Translations under genes and position numbers: made by a program
Notes under the pieces: model-generated
The model's database searches: none
What the model saw: only the letters and a program-made list of their open reading frames with translations
What the model was told of the DNA's origin: nothing
Shown: one piece after another, positions 1-11,671 of the stretch
How positions within the stretch are numbered: the stretch's first letter is position 1
Layout: every line of letters begins with the position of its first letter
Origin: Epiperipatus broadwayi
Lineage: Eukaryota > Onychophora > Udeonychophora > Euonychophora > Peripatidae
Length of the DNA stretch: 64,000 bases
Reading direction: 5' to 3'
Assembly (NCBI GenBank): GCA_028023455.1
Contig: JAQFVV010006469.1
Span: forward strand, 312,001 to 376,000

Positions 1-2270
1 TGTGCCATTAGTCATTCAATGTAGTGATAGAATTGATAAACAGTGGAGCTTAAAAGGACACAAATCATAGGTCCAGTTGTTACATTCATTACTCAAATTT
101 TCTGTGAATTCCTGAGCAATAAACCATTTAATTATATATTTTATTTATTAAGAACTTAATATGAATATGGATTCAATATATATATATATATATATGATAA
201 ACAAAACAAGTTATATATATATATTGAAACAATTTACACCATCGTCAGTGTACATTTACGCTTTTAAAATTTTAACTCAGCTGAATTCAAACCTTTATCC
301 TTATCAAACCAACTTTTCTACAGTTATTCTTTCTGAGGGTGAATTGTTACAGAGATGCATGTATTACTAATGGCCCTTCCCATACGAAGTTTTCCCGAAA
401 ACAAATAGAGTCATTCACCCCTTATAAGAAGTTTTCCCAAACTTTGGATCATTCAAAGGGGTAAGTGAAGCAACCCACAGCAGAACACATACATATCAGG
501 TAATGAAATTGAACCCTCCCAGCTTTAACATAACTTTTAATTAGACTCTATGTTTATGGATAACATATTTTTTTTTGTTCATGGCTAAGTGCCAATCTCA
601 TTATATAGAAGAATTGTAGGGCCTATTAAATATTTATTTGATTCAGCCTTTTAATTAGTTTTCCATCTTAATGCTCAGGGGTGGTAGTGCCTTGCACCGG
701 AGAAGAAACGAAGGTGAACGAAATTTCAAATCAATTCTCTCTATATCTTTCTATTCTCTTTCATTCCTCATTAAAATTTAAACTAAACCTTTTACAATCC
801 TCATATACCTTTCTATCTAATCTGTCTCGTTATAAATTATCGTTAAATTCACACCAGCACGCACGTGTATAAGATTTTGGAACTTATAAATTCTATAACG
901 TGTATCGCACTAAATCAATAATTTAATTACAGATCTACTAATACTTATTCAAAAAACATAATCAATAAATGGCACACATATACATATAATAAATATTTTT
1001 AATGAATTATTATTAAGGAGAAGACAATAAAAAAAATTAATAATACAGGTATATTATGAAATATTCTCGCAATTAGGTTGGATTAATTTTAAAAATTTTA
1101 AATGGCATAATAAGTGTATATTTACCGGTATAGTATAATTTGAATGACTGGCGTATGTGTTTCCGAGTGCACTCGCAAAACGATTCCGGGGATCCTACCT
1201 AGGCAAATATGGTGTCCAATGCTTCCACTTAACATTTCATTCCTTCAGTCCCTCTAAAGTGGCGTCTTCAATCTTCAGTTCCTTATTCTTTCGGCTTAAT
1301 TCCGGAATGGCAGATGATTTACACTAGATTCAAATAGCTTTAGTTATGTAGGGCAGTTGGAGATGTTGACTGTGGAATATATTGACGTGGCATATTAAAA
1401 TGGCTGGAGTCCGAACACTGACCAGGCATGATGGTGATTCTACCCCATACGATCCATGAGGTCACTCATATATGTAGTTCAGTTCGCACTATTTACTTCT
1501 CCAACATTCTACTTTTCAGTTAGTGTAATAGCTTTTCCTAATAAATTTTCTTCAATAAAAATTTAGAATATCTGCACTTCTTACACGTCAGACTAGCAGA
1601 GCTCAACTGTCCGTTTCTTTCAAATTAATTAATTAATCAATCCCAGTTGTCTCCCTCCTGATCGCTGGTATTCCTTTGTTTCAAAAATAGATTTTCTTAT
1701 AAAAATGTCAAACAAAAGGAAAACCACTTAGCGATCTTGACTTTTACTTATCTCTCTTTTTTCTTTTAAATTCCTGAACTTTTAATTACAAATCCTTTTG
1801 TCAACTTTAACCAAACAAAAGAGATCGAAAATAGTTCAATAACTAATGGCATTCCATGTTCATATTTCTTTCTTTTTTTTTAATCAAAATTATTTCTGAA
1901 AAATCCATTTAATTAAAACAAACACACAAAAAAAAAAATATCCATTCAAGCAGTGGATTTTGCTTTCTTTATTTTTCTTTCTTTTTATTGAACAATGCGA
2001 TCCGTTTGGCCAATTCATTCAGGAAGTTTATATTTACAAAAGAAATTTTTCTTTTACCTGCTTTAAAGTCTTCTAAATTTCTACTTTCGTGTCCTCAACA
2101 ATAATATTTACCTACATATACGTATGCCACTCATAATATATGCCCACATCTCTCATTCCAGCAAATGCACATGCGCTTAGTATGTGCGACTTTTACAAAT
2201 AATTATATAATACTAATAATATATAAATAAATAAAAAAATTATCTACAAACTACATTTTCATTCCCTTTT
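1..2270. other. Unannotated AT-rich DNA
   Basis: I see no gene in this stretch. It holds short TA runs near 176-200, two loosely similar short segments around 385-460 that share a GAAGTTTTCCC core, and a slightly less AT-rich patch near 1,150-1,450. The few short open frames lack any family signature. Confidence 0.55.
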
Positions 2271-2309
2271 TGTAACAGGGCTTGAACCCAGAACCCAGTT
2301 CCTGTTACA
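2271..2309 (-). repeat. Short hairpin with pol III B-box-like core
   Basis: TGTAACAGG at the left and CCTGTTACA at the right form a 9 bp inverted repeat. The minus strand of the loop contains GTTCAAGCC, a match to the pol III B-box consensus GWTCRANNC. This could be the T-arm end of a decayed tRNA-derived SINE. No A-box was found at the expected distance. Confidence 0.35.
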
Positions 2310-3430
2310 ATATATATATATATAAATAAAGAAAAACAATGCATAAAGCTATCTGAAATCTTCAAAATTCAAGCTTTTCTTTACTTAAAGGGGAGTATGG
2401 CTGGAATTATATTGTTGCGTAGCATTTAATATATATATATATCAGAGTTGAAGCATGACTTTTTTTAGGAACGGAAGCACACTTCTTTTTTATAATGTTT
2501 TTATTTCACTTGCTACAACAAGTTTTACATAATAGTGCCTAATATATATATATTACACATATTTAGAAAAATCTGAAACTCTTATCTGTAAATCAGAGAA
2601 TATATTATTAATATATTTCTATTTTCCAAATCCTTTTTTCTTAAAAGTTTTAACTGTAAATTAGATCGTAGCATTGTTTGAATTTCTTATAATCAACAAG
2701 AATGCAAGAATGAGTAAGTCGAGTTTATTCCCAATCCCATATTTGTAACATTCAAAATTTTTTAAAGTCCAGTTTTTTTAAATGTTTTCAAATACTTGAT
2801 ATTATACAACTACAGACACACACATTTTTAATATAGTTTTTTAGAACAAATTCAAGAGAAAATCAAATTGAAGTAAAGCAATACAAATTTAAGTTTTATC
2901 AATGCAGTTATATGAGTACAAATTTTAACAAAACAAATATATAATCCTAAGCTTTCTCCAAAAATTATTAACTTTTCAAACAACAATAATATTGGTAAAG
3001 TTTCATATTTAGACAGGAAATAATTTAAAAATGTAATTTTTCAAGCTGCAAGATTTGTTTCAAAAATAATTAAATATGAAGTAAATATATCAATTTCTTA
3101 TTAAATTGTGTATGAATATATAAATAACATTTCTATACTCTATCATTCTAAATATAAAATAATACTCATATAGAGTTTAAGTATAAAATTTTAACAACAT
3201 TTATTATACCAAGTATATTTTCGATGTTTTCACACTCATATTCATAGTCAATCTGCCATGAATATGATGTTAAAAGTACACTTAGTACAATAAGTATTGT
3301 GAAAATTTTATATTTAAACTCTGAATGAGTATGATTTTACATTAATATAAAGTTCAGACTATATATTTTTTCACAGAATGTTGCTGAAAAAACATAACAT
3401 TTGAGGGTTGATTTGAATATTATATATATA
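2310..3430. other. Unannotated AT-rich DNA with short TA microsatellites
   Basis: No coding or RNA gene is recognisable. Short TA runs occur near 2,313, 2,431, 2,545 and 3,420; the last directly abuts the following TIR element. Confidence 0.55.
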
Positions 3431-4340
3431 TACACCTGGGTCTCGTTTTATGTGGATTATTTTAATGTGATTTTAAAGTTATGCGATTCATGTTTCTGCT
3501 TAATATCTTTCATATTTCACTATATTTATTAGATATCAAGAAATTTAAATTATTAATAACTTATTTTGACTTGAAATACTTTTTTTTTCTTCAAAAATAT
3601 AACATTATATTAGCAGCTAACGTGAATATGGCCTGAAGCTGTATTTAGAATATTAGCTTCTATGTAAATAACCTACTTATACTAATGAGTAAATAATAAT
3701 AATAGATTTATATTTACATATAAAAATATTGCAATAAATATTCAAAAATTTTAAACTTTTAAAACGTATTTTGTTAATTATAACAGAAATAAATAATTTT
3801 TTAGATTTTTAAAATAAATAATAACGAAGATTTTATTGATTTTATAAACTGAAAATAATCTTTCTAATGATAATCTATAATCTTTTTGTTTTGATTACGA
3901 TCTCATTTTTTTAATATAGAAACAAAAAACTATTAACACAGCTCAAGACTGGCAGTGGAGCAAATTGTATGTCACATGATGAATCTGATTTCTTAACATT
4001 TCACAAACAAACGCATATTGTCAAATAGCCAAATAACCACTAATGATTAAAATATGTTTGAAAAAATGTAAAATTAAATACTGTAGTTAATAAAAAAAGT
4101 TTGTTTTGTATTATTTTTTTTCAAATATTTGAAATTTTTTATTAGTCATACTTTATTTCCTTATTTTTTTAATGCGAATTTTAAAGTAATTTTTTCTTCT
4201 TGCTTTGCTTTTATGCGATTTCTGAAAATTACAACCCCTATCCCCATTTTTCAAGGTAAGTTAAGTCTATTTTTGTGTGATTTCTTTTCTGCGTGTTTTC
4301 TGAGGAACGTATCTACCGCATAAAATGAGACCCAGGTGTA
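3431..4340. mobile_element. Tigger/pogo-like non-autonomous TIR transposon (~0.9 kb)
   Basis: The ends are matching inverted repeats. The left end reads TACACCTGGGTCTCGTTTTA, and the right end read on the minus strand starts TACACCTGGGTCTCATTTTA, one mismatch in 20. Both are flanked by TA dinucleotide runs, as expected for insertion at TA. The subterminal parts repeat short ATGCGATTT-like and GCGTGTTTTCTGAGGAACG segments that resemble the subterminal regions of Tigger-type Tc1/mariner elements; this family assignment is from memory of such ends. The interior is AT-rich and has no transposase reading frame, so the copy would depend on a transposase elsewhere. Confidence 0.6.
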
Positions 4341-4888
4341 TATATATATATACATTCAGTAAATAATATAAATTAATAAAATTATTGTCAATATTTTTGA
4401 AAATTATATTTGCTTAATCTAAATAATTAAAGTTATTATAAAGTTGCATTAATTAAAACACACCTCTTGCCTTTATCAGTTTGTCTTCAATAATGATATC
4501 ATATATACAACAATGGGCTTAAAGTCAAGTACTTTAGCTTCATAATAAAGTACAGCATCAGACAGTAACACTTGATTATTTCTAGTAGTAATTTACTATT
4601 TCTTATTATCCTAACATAACACACTATCAGCTTAATAATCTTCAAAATTATTCTTTTCTATAAAAAATTAGTCTAGTAAATATTGAACTATCATTATTAA
4701 GCATGTCTGACAAAGTCAGGAATTAATATTTTGTAAATGTAATCTGGATTTCATTTCATCTGAAACAAATACGATCTTTGGGTTTATAAGCTTTGTAATG
4801 TTAGAATTATGTTTTTTAAGATTGCATTTGTTAATGCAGAGTTAATGCAGAGCAGTTGGTGTAGGCACAATATATATTGCTTTTCTGA
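4341..4888. other. Unannotated AT-rich DNA
   Basis: No gene, RNA or clear repeat seen. Confidence 0.55.
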
Positions 4889-5030
4889 CTGAGGAAAGAG
4901 TGTAAAAACAGAAAGGGAGATACTTAGAAAGATTAATGGAGGAAAAGCAAAAAAGAAAAAATGAAAGGGGAAGAGAGACGGAGAAAAAATGGAAGAGAAT
5001 AAAGAAAAAAGAGAGAGAAGGGGGGGGGAG
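4889..5030 (+). repeat. Homopurine tract ending in a 9-base G run
   Basis: About 140 bases of almost uninterrupted A/G on the plus strand, ending in nine consecutive G (5,020-5,028). The 67-codon minus-strand open frame here is just the polypyrimidine complement (runs of Phe, Leu and Ser) and is not a gene. Such mirror-like purine tracts can form triplex DNA. Confidence 0.7.
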
Positions 5031-5248
5031 AAACTGTTTGGGCATTAGTGTTATAAAATGATAGTTAATGTCATTAAAAAATAAGTTTGAAGTATGATTG
5101 AATATATTTAAAACAAAGTTACAAAAATTGCAAATGTTCTTAAATTATTAAAACAGATGTGATAATTATAAAACTGGGAAAAAAAAACCTTGCTACTAAA
5201 ACACTGATATGATTAAAGTAAGAACTTCTTAGAAGTAATTAACAAAGG

Positions 5249-5305
5249 ATTAGGAGAGTGGTTAGAGTTGTAGATCTGAAACCAGAAAAGTTCCAGGATC
5301 AATTT
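5249..5305 (+). repeat. Decayed tRNA-like SINE head
   Basis: GAGTGGTTAGAGTTG resembles the D-arm/A-box region of a tRNA. CCAGGATCAA about 30 bases later resembles a B-box with mismatches. No terminal tail or target-site duplication was found, so this is a weak call. Confidence 0.3.
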
Positions 5306-7080
5306 TTAATTAGTAAAAGTGAAAAGAGAATGAAACATCAGTTTGAAAATTTAATAAAAGTTTTGCACTCAACTTTTACTCAGATGCTCAGACCATTTTA
5401 TCTTCTAAAGAATTGACGATTTTACATTTATTTTGAAATAGCAGTAACTCATTCATGATCTGAAACTAAAAAATTCACTTATGACAAAAATGAAAATTTT
5501 GTTGTTATGCTTCAAACAATTAAATTAACTTTTCAACTCTATGACCTTTTAAATTTATTTAATGCACATCTTTTGTTTGTTTTTATAATATATATATATA
5601 TATATATTGCTTTAAAATATATGCACTTTATATATATAGTATATTATTTATCAATATATAAAAGTTAATTACTTTTTTATTGCAATGCATTCACTTAAAG
5701 CTTATTAATACTCTTCTTATGGGCATTTTGGTCAGCTGTAATTAGATTCATTGTCTGTAACCTTTTTTTAATTTTAATTAATTAACTCCAAATAGCAAAA
5801 AAGTTCTGTATATAGCGATATTCAGTGTATTAAATCTACCTTTGAACAGTCTATCAACTATGTGTTTGGAAAATGATAAATTATTCAGTTTCACTTAAAT
5901 AAATAATTTAGTATTCTTGTAAAACCTTTGCAGTTTTCATTTTTTAACTCTTTATTTTAAATTAGCTGTGACATAAAAAAAAAGATTATTTCATACAAAG
6001 TAAAACAAAAAAAGCATGCACATAATTTAGATGAATATTTAATAATTAGAAAGAAAATATTTTGCTTTAATGGTTAAATATTTCTTTATCATATATTGCA
6101 TTATATATATTTTATGAATACTTTACTTCAATAATTCTGAGTATGCTCTGATATACAAATAGTACACACACATCTAGTTTCTACATTGGGTTTACAGGAA
6201 TCTGTCTTATAAGTAGGAAAAGAAAAAAATTGCCTATGTATAAAATTATAAAAATCTCTTATCTTGAATCATGAAATAAAACATTTTATTTATACTACCC
6301 CCTTTCAACCCCTTTTATAGCATGGATTTTTAGCATATTATTCAAATATGACACATAAATATAGTGAATGTTGAAGATGTACATTATAGTATATGCCACA
6401 TTACAGATTTACACATAAGTTTCAGAAAATACAAACTACCAGTACCTTATGATAAAACTACCTAATAAAAATACTACTGCATACCAAACATTAAACTATA
6501 TATTAAAAGACTGACTGAGTATTTTTTCTGAAGGAAAATTTGCACTGTTTTTTTTACTACAAGAGATATTACTGTCAGATAAATGAAAATAGTTATTTTT
6601 ATCGTTCTGGAAATTATTTTAAAAACTGATATCATTAAAATTTATTATCATCAATAGCAGCCTAATCAAATATAGTCATTATAATTCAAGAAAAACAAAT
6701 GGAAAATCAGAAAATAAAAACTTCAACATCACTTAAAAAAGAAAATTTTGGAATCAGAATTTTTGTGCATGCAATTAAAAGATGGACATGTGATTATACA
6801 AACATACAATCATATTAAGTCATAATGATGTCTGATGGCATGAGAAACTCATGTCAATAAAAATAAAAAGAAAAGAAGAAAAATGGGGAGTGTCTGAAAA
6901 AACACCTAACAATTGAGGATACTAATATTATAAAATTGTAAGTGATGCTTTTAATAAGATACTGTTTATAGATTTGCAGTATATATATATATATATAAAG
7001 AGCCTGCTACTAGCTCTAAACAAGCTTAATTATTTTATTTTTTATGATAAATGCTACAAGAGAAATGCTACAAGAGAAAA
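5306..7080. other. Unannotated AT-rich DNA
   Basis: No gene recognised. TA runs lie near 5,588 and 6,980. A repeated ATGCTACAAGAGAAA motif occurs twice at the right edge (about 7,050-7,080), just before the hammerhead, and may belong to the PLE terminal region. Confidence 0.5.
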
Positions 7081-7110
7081 TACATGAAGCTTTTATCTAT
7101 GATGGTCCCA

Positions 7111-7151
7111 TCCCCAGACCGGTTTCGAGCTATGACTCTCATCAGTGAGGA
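7111..7151 (-). ncRNA. Type I hammerhead ribozyme, PLE-associated
   Basis: Read on the minus strand the parts are in hammerhead order. The 5' strand of stem I is UCCUCA (7,151-7,146). The core CUGAUGA follows (7,145-7,139). Stem II is GAG/CUC with a six-base loop. GAAA is at 7,126-7,123. Stem III is the palindrome ACCGGU, then C17, giving cleavage triplet GUC. The 3' strand of stem I is UGGGGA, which pairs over 6 bp (one G-U). All conserved core positions are present. Stem III is only 2-3 bp, so activity may need a dimer, as reported for PLE hammerheads. It lies about 560 bases downstream of the minus-strand GIY-YIG frame, where a PLE terminal repeat would be expected. Activity is inferred, not shown. 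Confidence 0.75.
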
Positions 7152-7306
7152 GCTAGGACATAAGATTCAAAATATTAACTCAAGCCAAGCATTTATCTAA
7201 TTCTTAAATATTAAGAAAAAGATCCAAATCTTCAAACACCTACATGTCTTCAAACTCAGCTCTTTAACCAAAGAAATTATATGAGCCTGAACTAAATTCA
7301 GAGATC

Positions 7307-7309
<3 letters not shown>

Positions 7310-7350
<41 letters not shown>

Positions 7351-7390
7351 CCTATATATATATATATATCTATCTATATATATATATATC
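7310..7390. repeat. TA microsatellite, interrupted
   Basis: Alternating AT for about 80 bases with short interruptions (AGCC, CTATC). Confidence 0.9.
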
Positions 7391-7715
7391 ATATATATTA
7401 AAGCCTCAATTCAAACTAGCCAACAAGTCTACCAAAAGAAACTAAATTCTAAAAGACAACCAATAGTTTTATTGCTACAAGCATTTGAGAAGTCTTCTTG
7501 TAGCAGTGAAACCATTGAGTGTGTTATAGAGTTTAATTTCTATGGATAGTTTTGTTAAGTTGTGAATTTGGGGTAATTTTAATTATATATATGTATGTAA
7601 TCTTATAATTAAATATTAGTAAATACAACAATAATAATAAAAAAAAATTTTTTGAAAAGGACAAAAAAAATCTTCACTGAGGAGCACTTTCAACTATCCT
7701 CATAGTCTTTGTCAA

Positions 7716-8126
7716 CTAGTTCATTAAAAGATCAAGCTTGTCATAATTCCGGCCTATCTGCCTATTGATTAAGTCTTGCCTGTATTTATATATTAGCATA
7801 GCTTCCTTTATTTTTCTTTTATTGTTATTTCTTTCAGTTTGCAATATTTTTACATTATTATAATTAAAATTAAAACCATATATACATAATTTATTATGGT
7901 CATAAAAAATGGAAGCTGATACATTATTATTATCTTTGCAATTTTGTTTTGTATTTTGGGATCTTTTTAATAACAACAAGTGTTCTTTTATTCTTTTCTC
8001 TAATGTACACCTTGATTCTCCTATATATCTTCTACCACACCTACATATCCATTTATAAATGATACAATTTTTATTTGCAGATGAGGTTTCATCTTTAGAG
8101 TTATTTATTAACTTATTTAATGTAGT
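7716..8126 (-). CDS. Partial PLE GIY-YIG endonuclease, open frame
   Basis: This is the C-terminal endonuclease domain of a Penelope-like retroelement. In PLEs such a domain nicks DNA for target-primed reverse transcription. Visible motifs in order are a zinc-ligand-like Cys pair in IYKWICRCGRRYIGES (with the YIG triad), then RCTLEKRIKEH with the expected Arg, a His-rich middle (YDHNKLCIYGF), and ERNNNKRKIKEAMLIY near the end, where PLE endonucleases carry a conserved Glu. The frame runs about 136 codons without a stop and ends at 7,716. It is open further upstream, but similarity to the right-arm copy stops at about 8,126, so the upstream Met at 8,171 lies outside the element. There is no RT domain, so this fragment is probably inactive. 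Confidence 0.7.
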   Translation of the reverse strand, partial: TTLNKLINNSKDETSSANKNCIIYKWICRCGRRYIGESRCTLEKRIKEHLLLLKRSQNTKQNCKDNNNVSASIFYDHNKLCIYGFNFNYNNVKILQTERNNNKRKIKEAMLIYKYRQDLINRQIGRNYDKLDLLMN

Positions 8127-8282
8127 AAAGATAAATACGAAATATAAATATAAAAATATAAATAATAGCATTGATTCTTCTATTAATAAAATTTGGATAC
8201 CAATACTATATATTTTGAATCAACAAGCAAATTTCATAAGGAAAATTTATAATGGAATATGTGACATTGCATTTTATGCACC

Positions 8283-8582
8283 TACATTAAATAAGTTAAT
8301 AAATAACTCTAAAGATAAAACCTCATTTATAAATAAAAAGTGTATCATTTATAAATGGATATGTAGGTATCGTAGTGGTTATATAGAAAAATTGAGGTGT
8401 ATATTGGAAAACAAAATTGCAAAGTTAATAATAATATATCAGCTTCCGTTTTTTATAACCATAATAAATTATGTATATACAGTTTTAATTTCAATTATAA
8501 TAATGTAAAAATATTGCAAACTGAAAAAAATAACAATAAAAGGAAAATAAAGGAAGCTATGCTAATATATGCAGGCAGCTAA
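8283..8582 (+). pseudogene. Broken inverted copy of the PLE GIY-YIG endonuclease
   Basis: This is a plus-strand copy of the domain at 7,716-8,126. KKCIIYKWICRYRSGYIEKL corresponds to the GIY-YIG motif but has lost the YIG glycine (GYIEK in place of RYIGE). A deletion of about 50 bases removes the region after the conserved Arg and shifts the frame. A second frame then carries NKLCIYSFNFNYNNVKILQTE and KRKIKEAMLIYAGS before a stop. It is certainly non-functional. With its partner it forms a divergent inverted repeat. Confidence 0.75.
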
Positions 8583-8843
8583 CATTAAGATCACAGAACT
8601 ATGGGACAGTTGACCTTTCAAAGAACTAGTTGACAAAAAGTATGAGGAGAATCAAAAGCACTCTTGAGTGAAAATTATATTTCTTTTTTGTCCTTTTCAA
8701 AAAAAAAAAAACATTTTTTTTTTATTATTGTATTTGCTGATATTGAATATAAGATTAAATATATTATTTTGAAGAAATACAGACATCAATTTATAATATT
8801 ATATATATAATATAATGGAATGGGTTCTGGCCTTGCATAACAG

Positions 8844-8924
8844 TAGATTTGATAGGGCATCAGAGTGAATGTTTTTATACAAAATAAGCAATAGGATAGA
8901 TTTGATAGGGCATCAGAGTGAATG
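8844..8924 (+). repeat. 28 bp direct repeat, two copies
   Basis: A 28-base unit starting TAGATTTGATAGGGC occurs identically at 8,844-8,871 and 8,897-8,924, offset by 53 bp. The sequence between copies is unrelated AT-rich DNA. It may be a recent small tandem duplication. Confidence 0.8.
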
Positions 8925-9979
8925 AGAAAGTGTATCTAGGATTCCTAAACGTCCAGATTCATATCCACTCTTATGAAATGACATTTTATCATATGAACAT
9001 ATATCAAATATATACTAATCTCTTTGCACCATCCTTAACTTATCCCAGAATTTGAGCCTAGAGAGAATACACATAATATTCACCTTCAGGGAATATTAAT
9101 ATTACAATCTTTATTGTGCAAGCATGTGATAAATTGATAAATGAATAAAAAAAATGCAACAACAGTTTTTAATTTGAAATCATATATTTAACAAATTTAT
9201 TCACAATAATTAGAATTTGTCAACAAAAGATTATAACAAAAGCAATTAATTTGCTTAAATATCTATGACTATTCTTTGATTAGTACTATTAATACTTATT
9301 TATCCAATTCCTCTCTTCCACTCAAAGAAAATTCATTCATCAATATTAACAAAAAAATGAAACATTATTATTTTTATATACACTTGCTTGCTAATTCAGA
9401 CTTTAGTAAAACCGTAATTCATTGCCTCCAACATTTTTATTGACTAATTCATACTAATGATGTGGTTTTGGTTTGCGATCCCCCTTCTATAATTATTTGT
9501 TTCTACAATGATAGGAAAGACTGTTCACACTAAAAATTATTAATCATATATACTGAAAAAAAATAAATAAATAATGAAATAATTAGTATCAACAAATAAA
9601 CAACAAGTAACAATGTAACTGTACAAGTGTTGGTATTTAATGTGTAAAAATATAAAATTTTACCTCTAACCGCGATGAATATATTTATCTACAAGCAAGT
9701 TTACACTTGACCCTATGTTTTATTTCAATTTAAAATAAGGTTAATAATGTTTTTCTCTTTTCTAACATATCAAGAACTTATACCCCCCCCCCCTCAACCT
9801 ATGGTAAAGGAAAAAAATAAACAAAAATTATAGATACATAAAATAAGAGCTTTACATCAACATAAAATAAATCAAGTTTATAAAGGAAAATATCCTAAAA
9901 ATATTATATATGTCCTTATTGATACAATTCTTGATCCAATTGGTGGAGTTTAAATGTTCTAAAATGTACATGATGGTTA
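8925..9979. other. Unannotated AT-rich DNA with a poly-C run
   Basis: No gene recognised. It contains an 11-base C run at 9,783-9,793. Confidence 0.55.
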
Positions 9980-10185
9980 TCAGAATTTCTCTCTTTTGTA
10001 TAGCATGCCTTGAGATGCTAAGTTTGCAGCTTCACATCCAAGTAGTAAAGGTGGTAGTGTCTTCAGCATAGATGACCAGATGCTGTATTGAGTCAAATTC
10101 AGTTTTAATGTTTTACAGCTCCATGGGTGATGAATCTCTTCCCATAAGGTAACTTCACACTTAGCAGCACATGGGGGTCTGTGAG
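9980..10185 (-). pseudogene. Unrecognised coding-like open stretch
   Basis: The minus strand is open for about 67 codons, ending at TGA at 9,980-9,982, and its base composition is clearly less AT-rich than the surroundings. The peptide includes EEIHHPWSCKTLKLNL and LKTLPPLLLGCEAANLA, with a protein-like rather than low-complexity composition and Cys/Trp residues. It has no ATG at its start and abuts a TA run at about 10,185. I do not recognise the family. It could be a remnant of a transposon frame or of a processed gene. Confidence 0.35.
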
Positions 10186-11671
10186 ATATATATATATATC
10201 TTCCTGCTGGCGATTTATAAAATTACAAAAAAACAACAACTCTAGTTTCCTGATTCAGAGATATGAAAACAATTATGGTCTTGTAGGAAATCAGTGAAGC
10301 TAATGTGGACGATCGATCAGTAGTTTTCTAACTAATGATGTTATAATGCCACAGGACATGGTTGATTTTACATACCAGACAAAAAATATATATGATTACG
10401 ATCTTACATAATCTAGAAAGGAATCTCTACTTTCAGAAAATCAGAACAATAAAGATGATAAACCACCAGCCAAAAGATTAGAGTTTGCAAGAAACGCAAA
10501 CTAAACATATTTAAAATTAATTATTTTACAATAACAACTAAGGGCAGGTAAGCATATAAAAATTATAAAAACTGCCAAAGCACTTAGCAATAGTTAGAGA
10601 AATAAATGGAAGACATATTAGGAATATAAAATATAATCTCACAACCCACCCTCTGATAAAGGCAAATTGAAAACAAACTTAATAAAACTTTATATATCAT
10701 ACTTATTTTAGATTGAGTGGAGATTTAATTAAAAGCAATTTATTTGCTCTGGCAAGAATAAGAAAAAGTTTACCTTATGGTAAAGCAGAGTTCACATAGC
10801 TTTCTGAAGAGTGCAAACTTTATATTTCAGGTGATTTCTCTTTATGATGGCAGCAAGTGTCGAGGCAAATTGAGAATCCGGCTTATGTTAGAGTTTCATG
10901 GCATCATAAAAGAACAGCTTAAAGTCTGGGGTTCATCCTTATTTAAATTAGCAATGCATATTGTTGTTTACACTATGTATAGCAGTGTATTTTGACTTCG
11001 TGAAGACAAATTTTAAAAAGAACTTAAATGTCCGAATTGCCAACAGTATGAAGTTCAACAGGTTAATCAAACTGAATATTAGAAATAAGAAGCTGAACCA
11101 ATCACTTTGGTAGAGTATTTGCTTGGTCAAGGCTTTCTAGAATAATCCATGAAACTTTTGGGGTTATTTATACCCACCCTCAATTTCCCATGAAAACTTT
11201 CCTTGTTATCAAATGCTATGCCTTAGGGCAGAGAAAATCTCAATCTCCTGCTCAATCTAATTTAGGAATTCCAACCAGGAATTATTTTAAACTAAAATAA
11301 CAACACAAAATTAAATCTCTGCTTTTAGAATTAAATTAGAAATGATTAATCTAAAAGAGACAGGAATGTAATTAACATGTTTGCTTATTTTAATCAGTTT
11401 GATTTAAAAATAGTTTTCATCCTTTTCACTCATACATATGGCTACAGATATTATGCTATAGTGAAAATCCATTTTCTTCCTTAACATTTTTTCCTCAATT
11501 GTAATATGATCTTAGAAATCTACTAATTAAAGCAACATTTTTTTTAATTGTCTAAAATTCAATTTGATGATTTTAAAATTGTCTTTTATTTTGAATTAGA
11601 TACAAACAATAAACTTGAAAGAATTTATAATTATGAAAGCAAAAAATAAAAATTATTTAGTATATAGAAAA
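10186..11671. other. Mostly unannotated DNA; one exon-like patch
   Basis: No known gene. Around 10,829-10,960 a TTTATATTTCAG (acceptor-like) precedes an open stretch on the plus strand containing SLYDGSKCRGKLRIRLM. It is less AT-rich than its flanks. No matching donor or partner exon was identified. Confidence 0.4.

Larger units (their letters stand above)
7590..8765. mobile_element. Penelope-like element copies in divergent inverted orientation
   Basis: The left arm (about 7,590-8,126) and right arm (about 8,283-8,765) are inverted copies of the same PLE 3' part, separated by 156 bp. Both contain the GIY-YIG endonuclease end, a stop, and a 3' untranslated part with a long A/T run. The right arm lacks about 50 bases within the endonuclease. 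The two sense directions point away from the centre. Only the left arm continues further downstream to a hammerhead (7,111-7,151). No RT domain is present, so both copies are 5'-truncated. Confidence 0.7.

Noticed and set aside
4129-4323. 64-codon frame inside the Tigger-like element
   Set aside because: Phe-rich, with no transposase motif; it arises from AT-rich subterminal DNA.
4842-5045. 67-codon minus-strand frame
   Set aside because: It is the complement of a homopurine tract; low-complexity Phe/Leu/Ser composition.
7600-8765. A genuine host gene with a GIY-YIG domain (for example SLX1-like)
   Set aside because: The motif order and C-terminal KRKIKEAMLIY block are those of Penelope-like elements, and an inverted broken copy lies adjacent.
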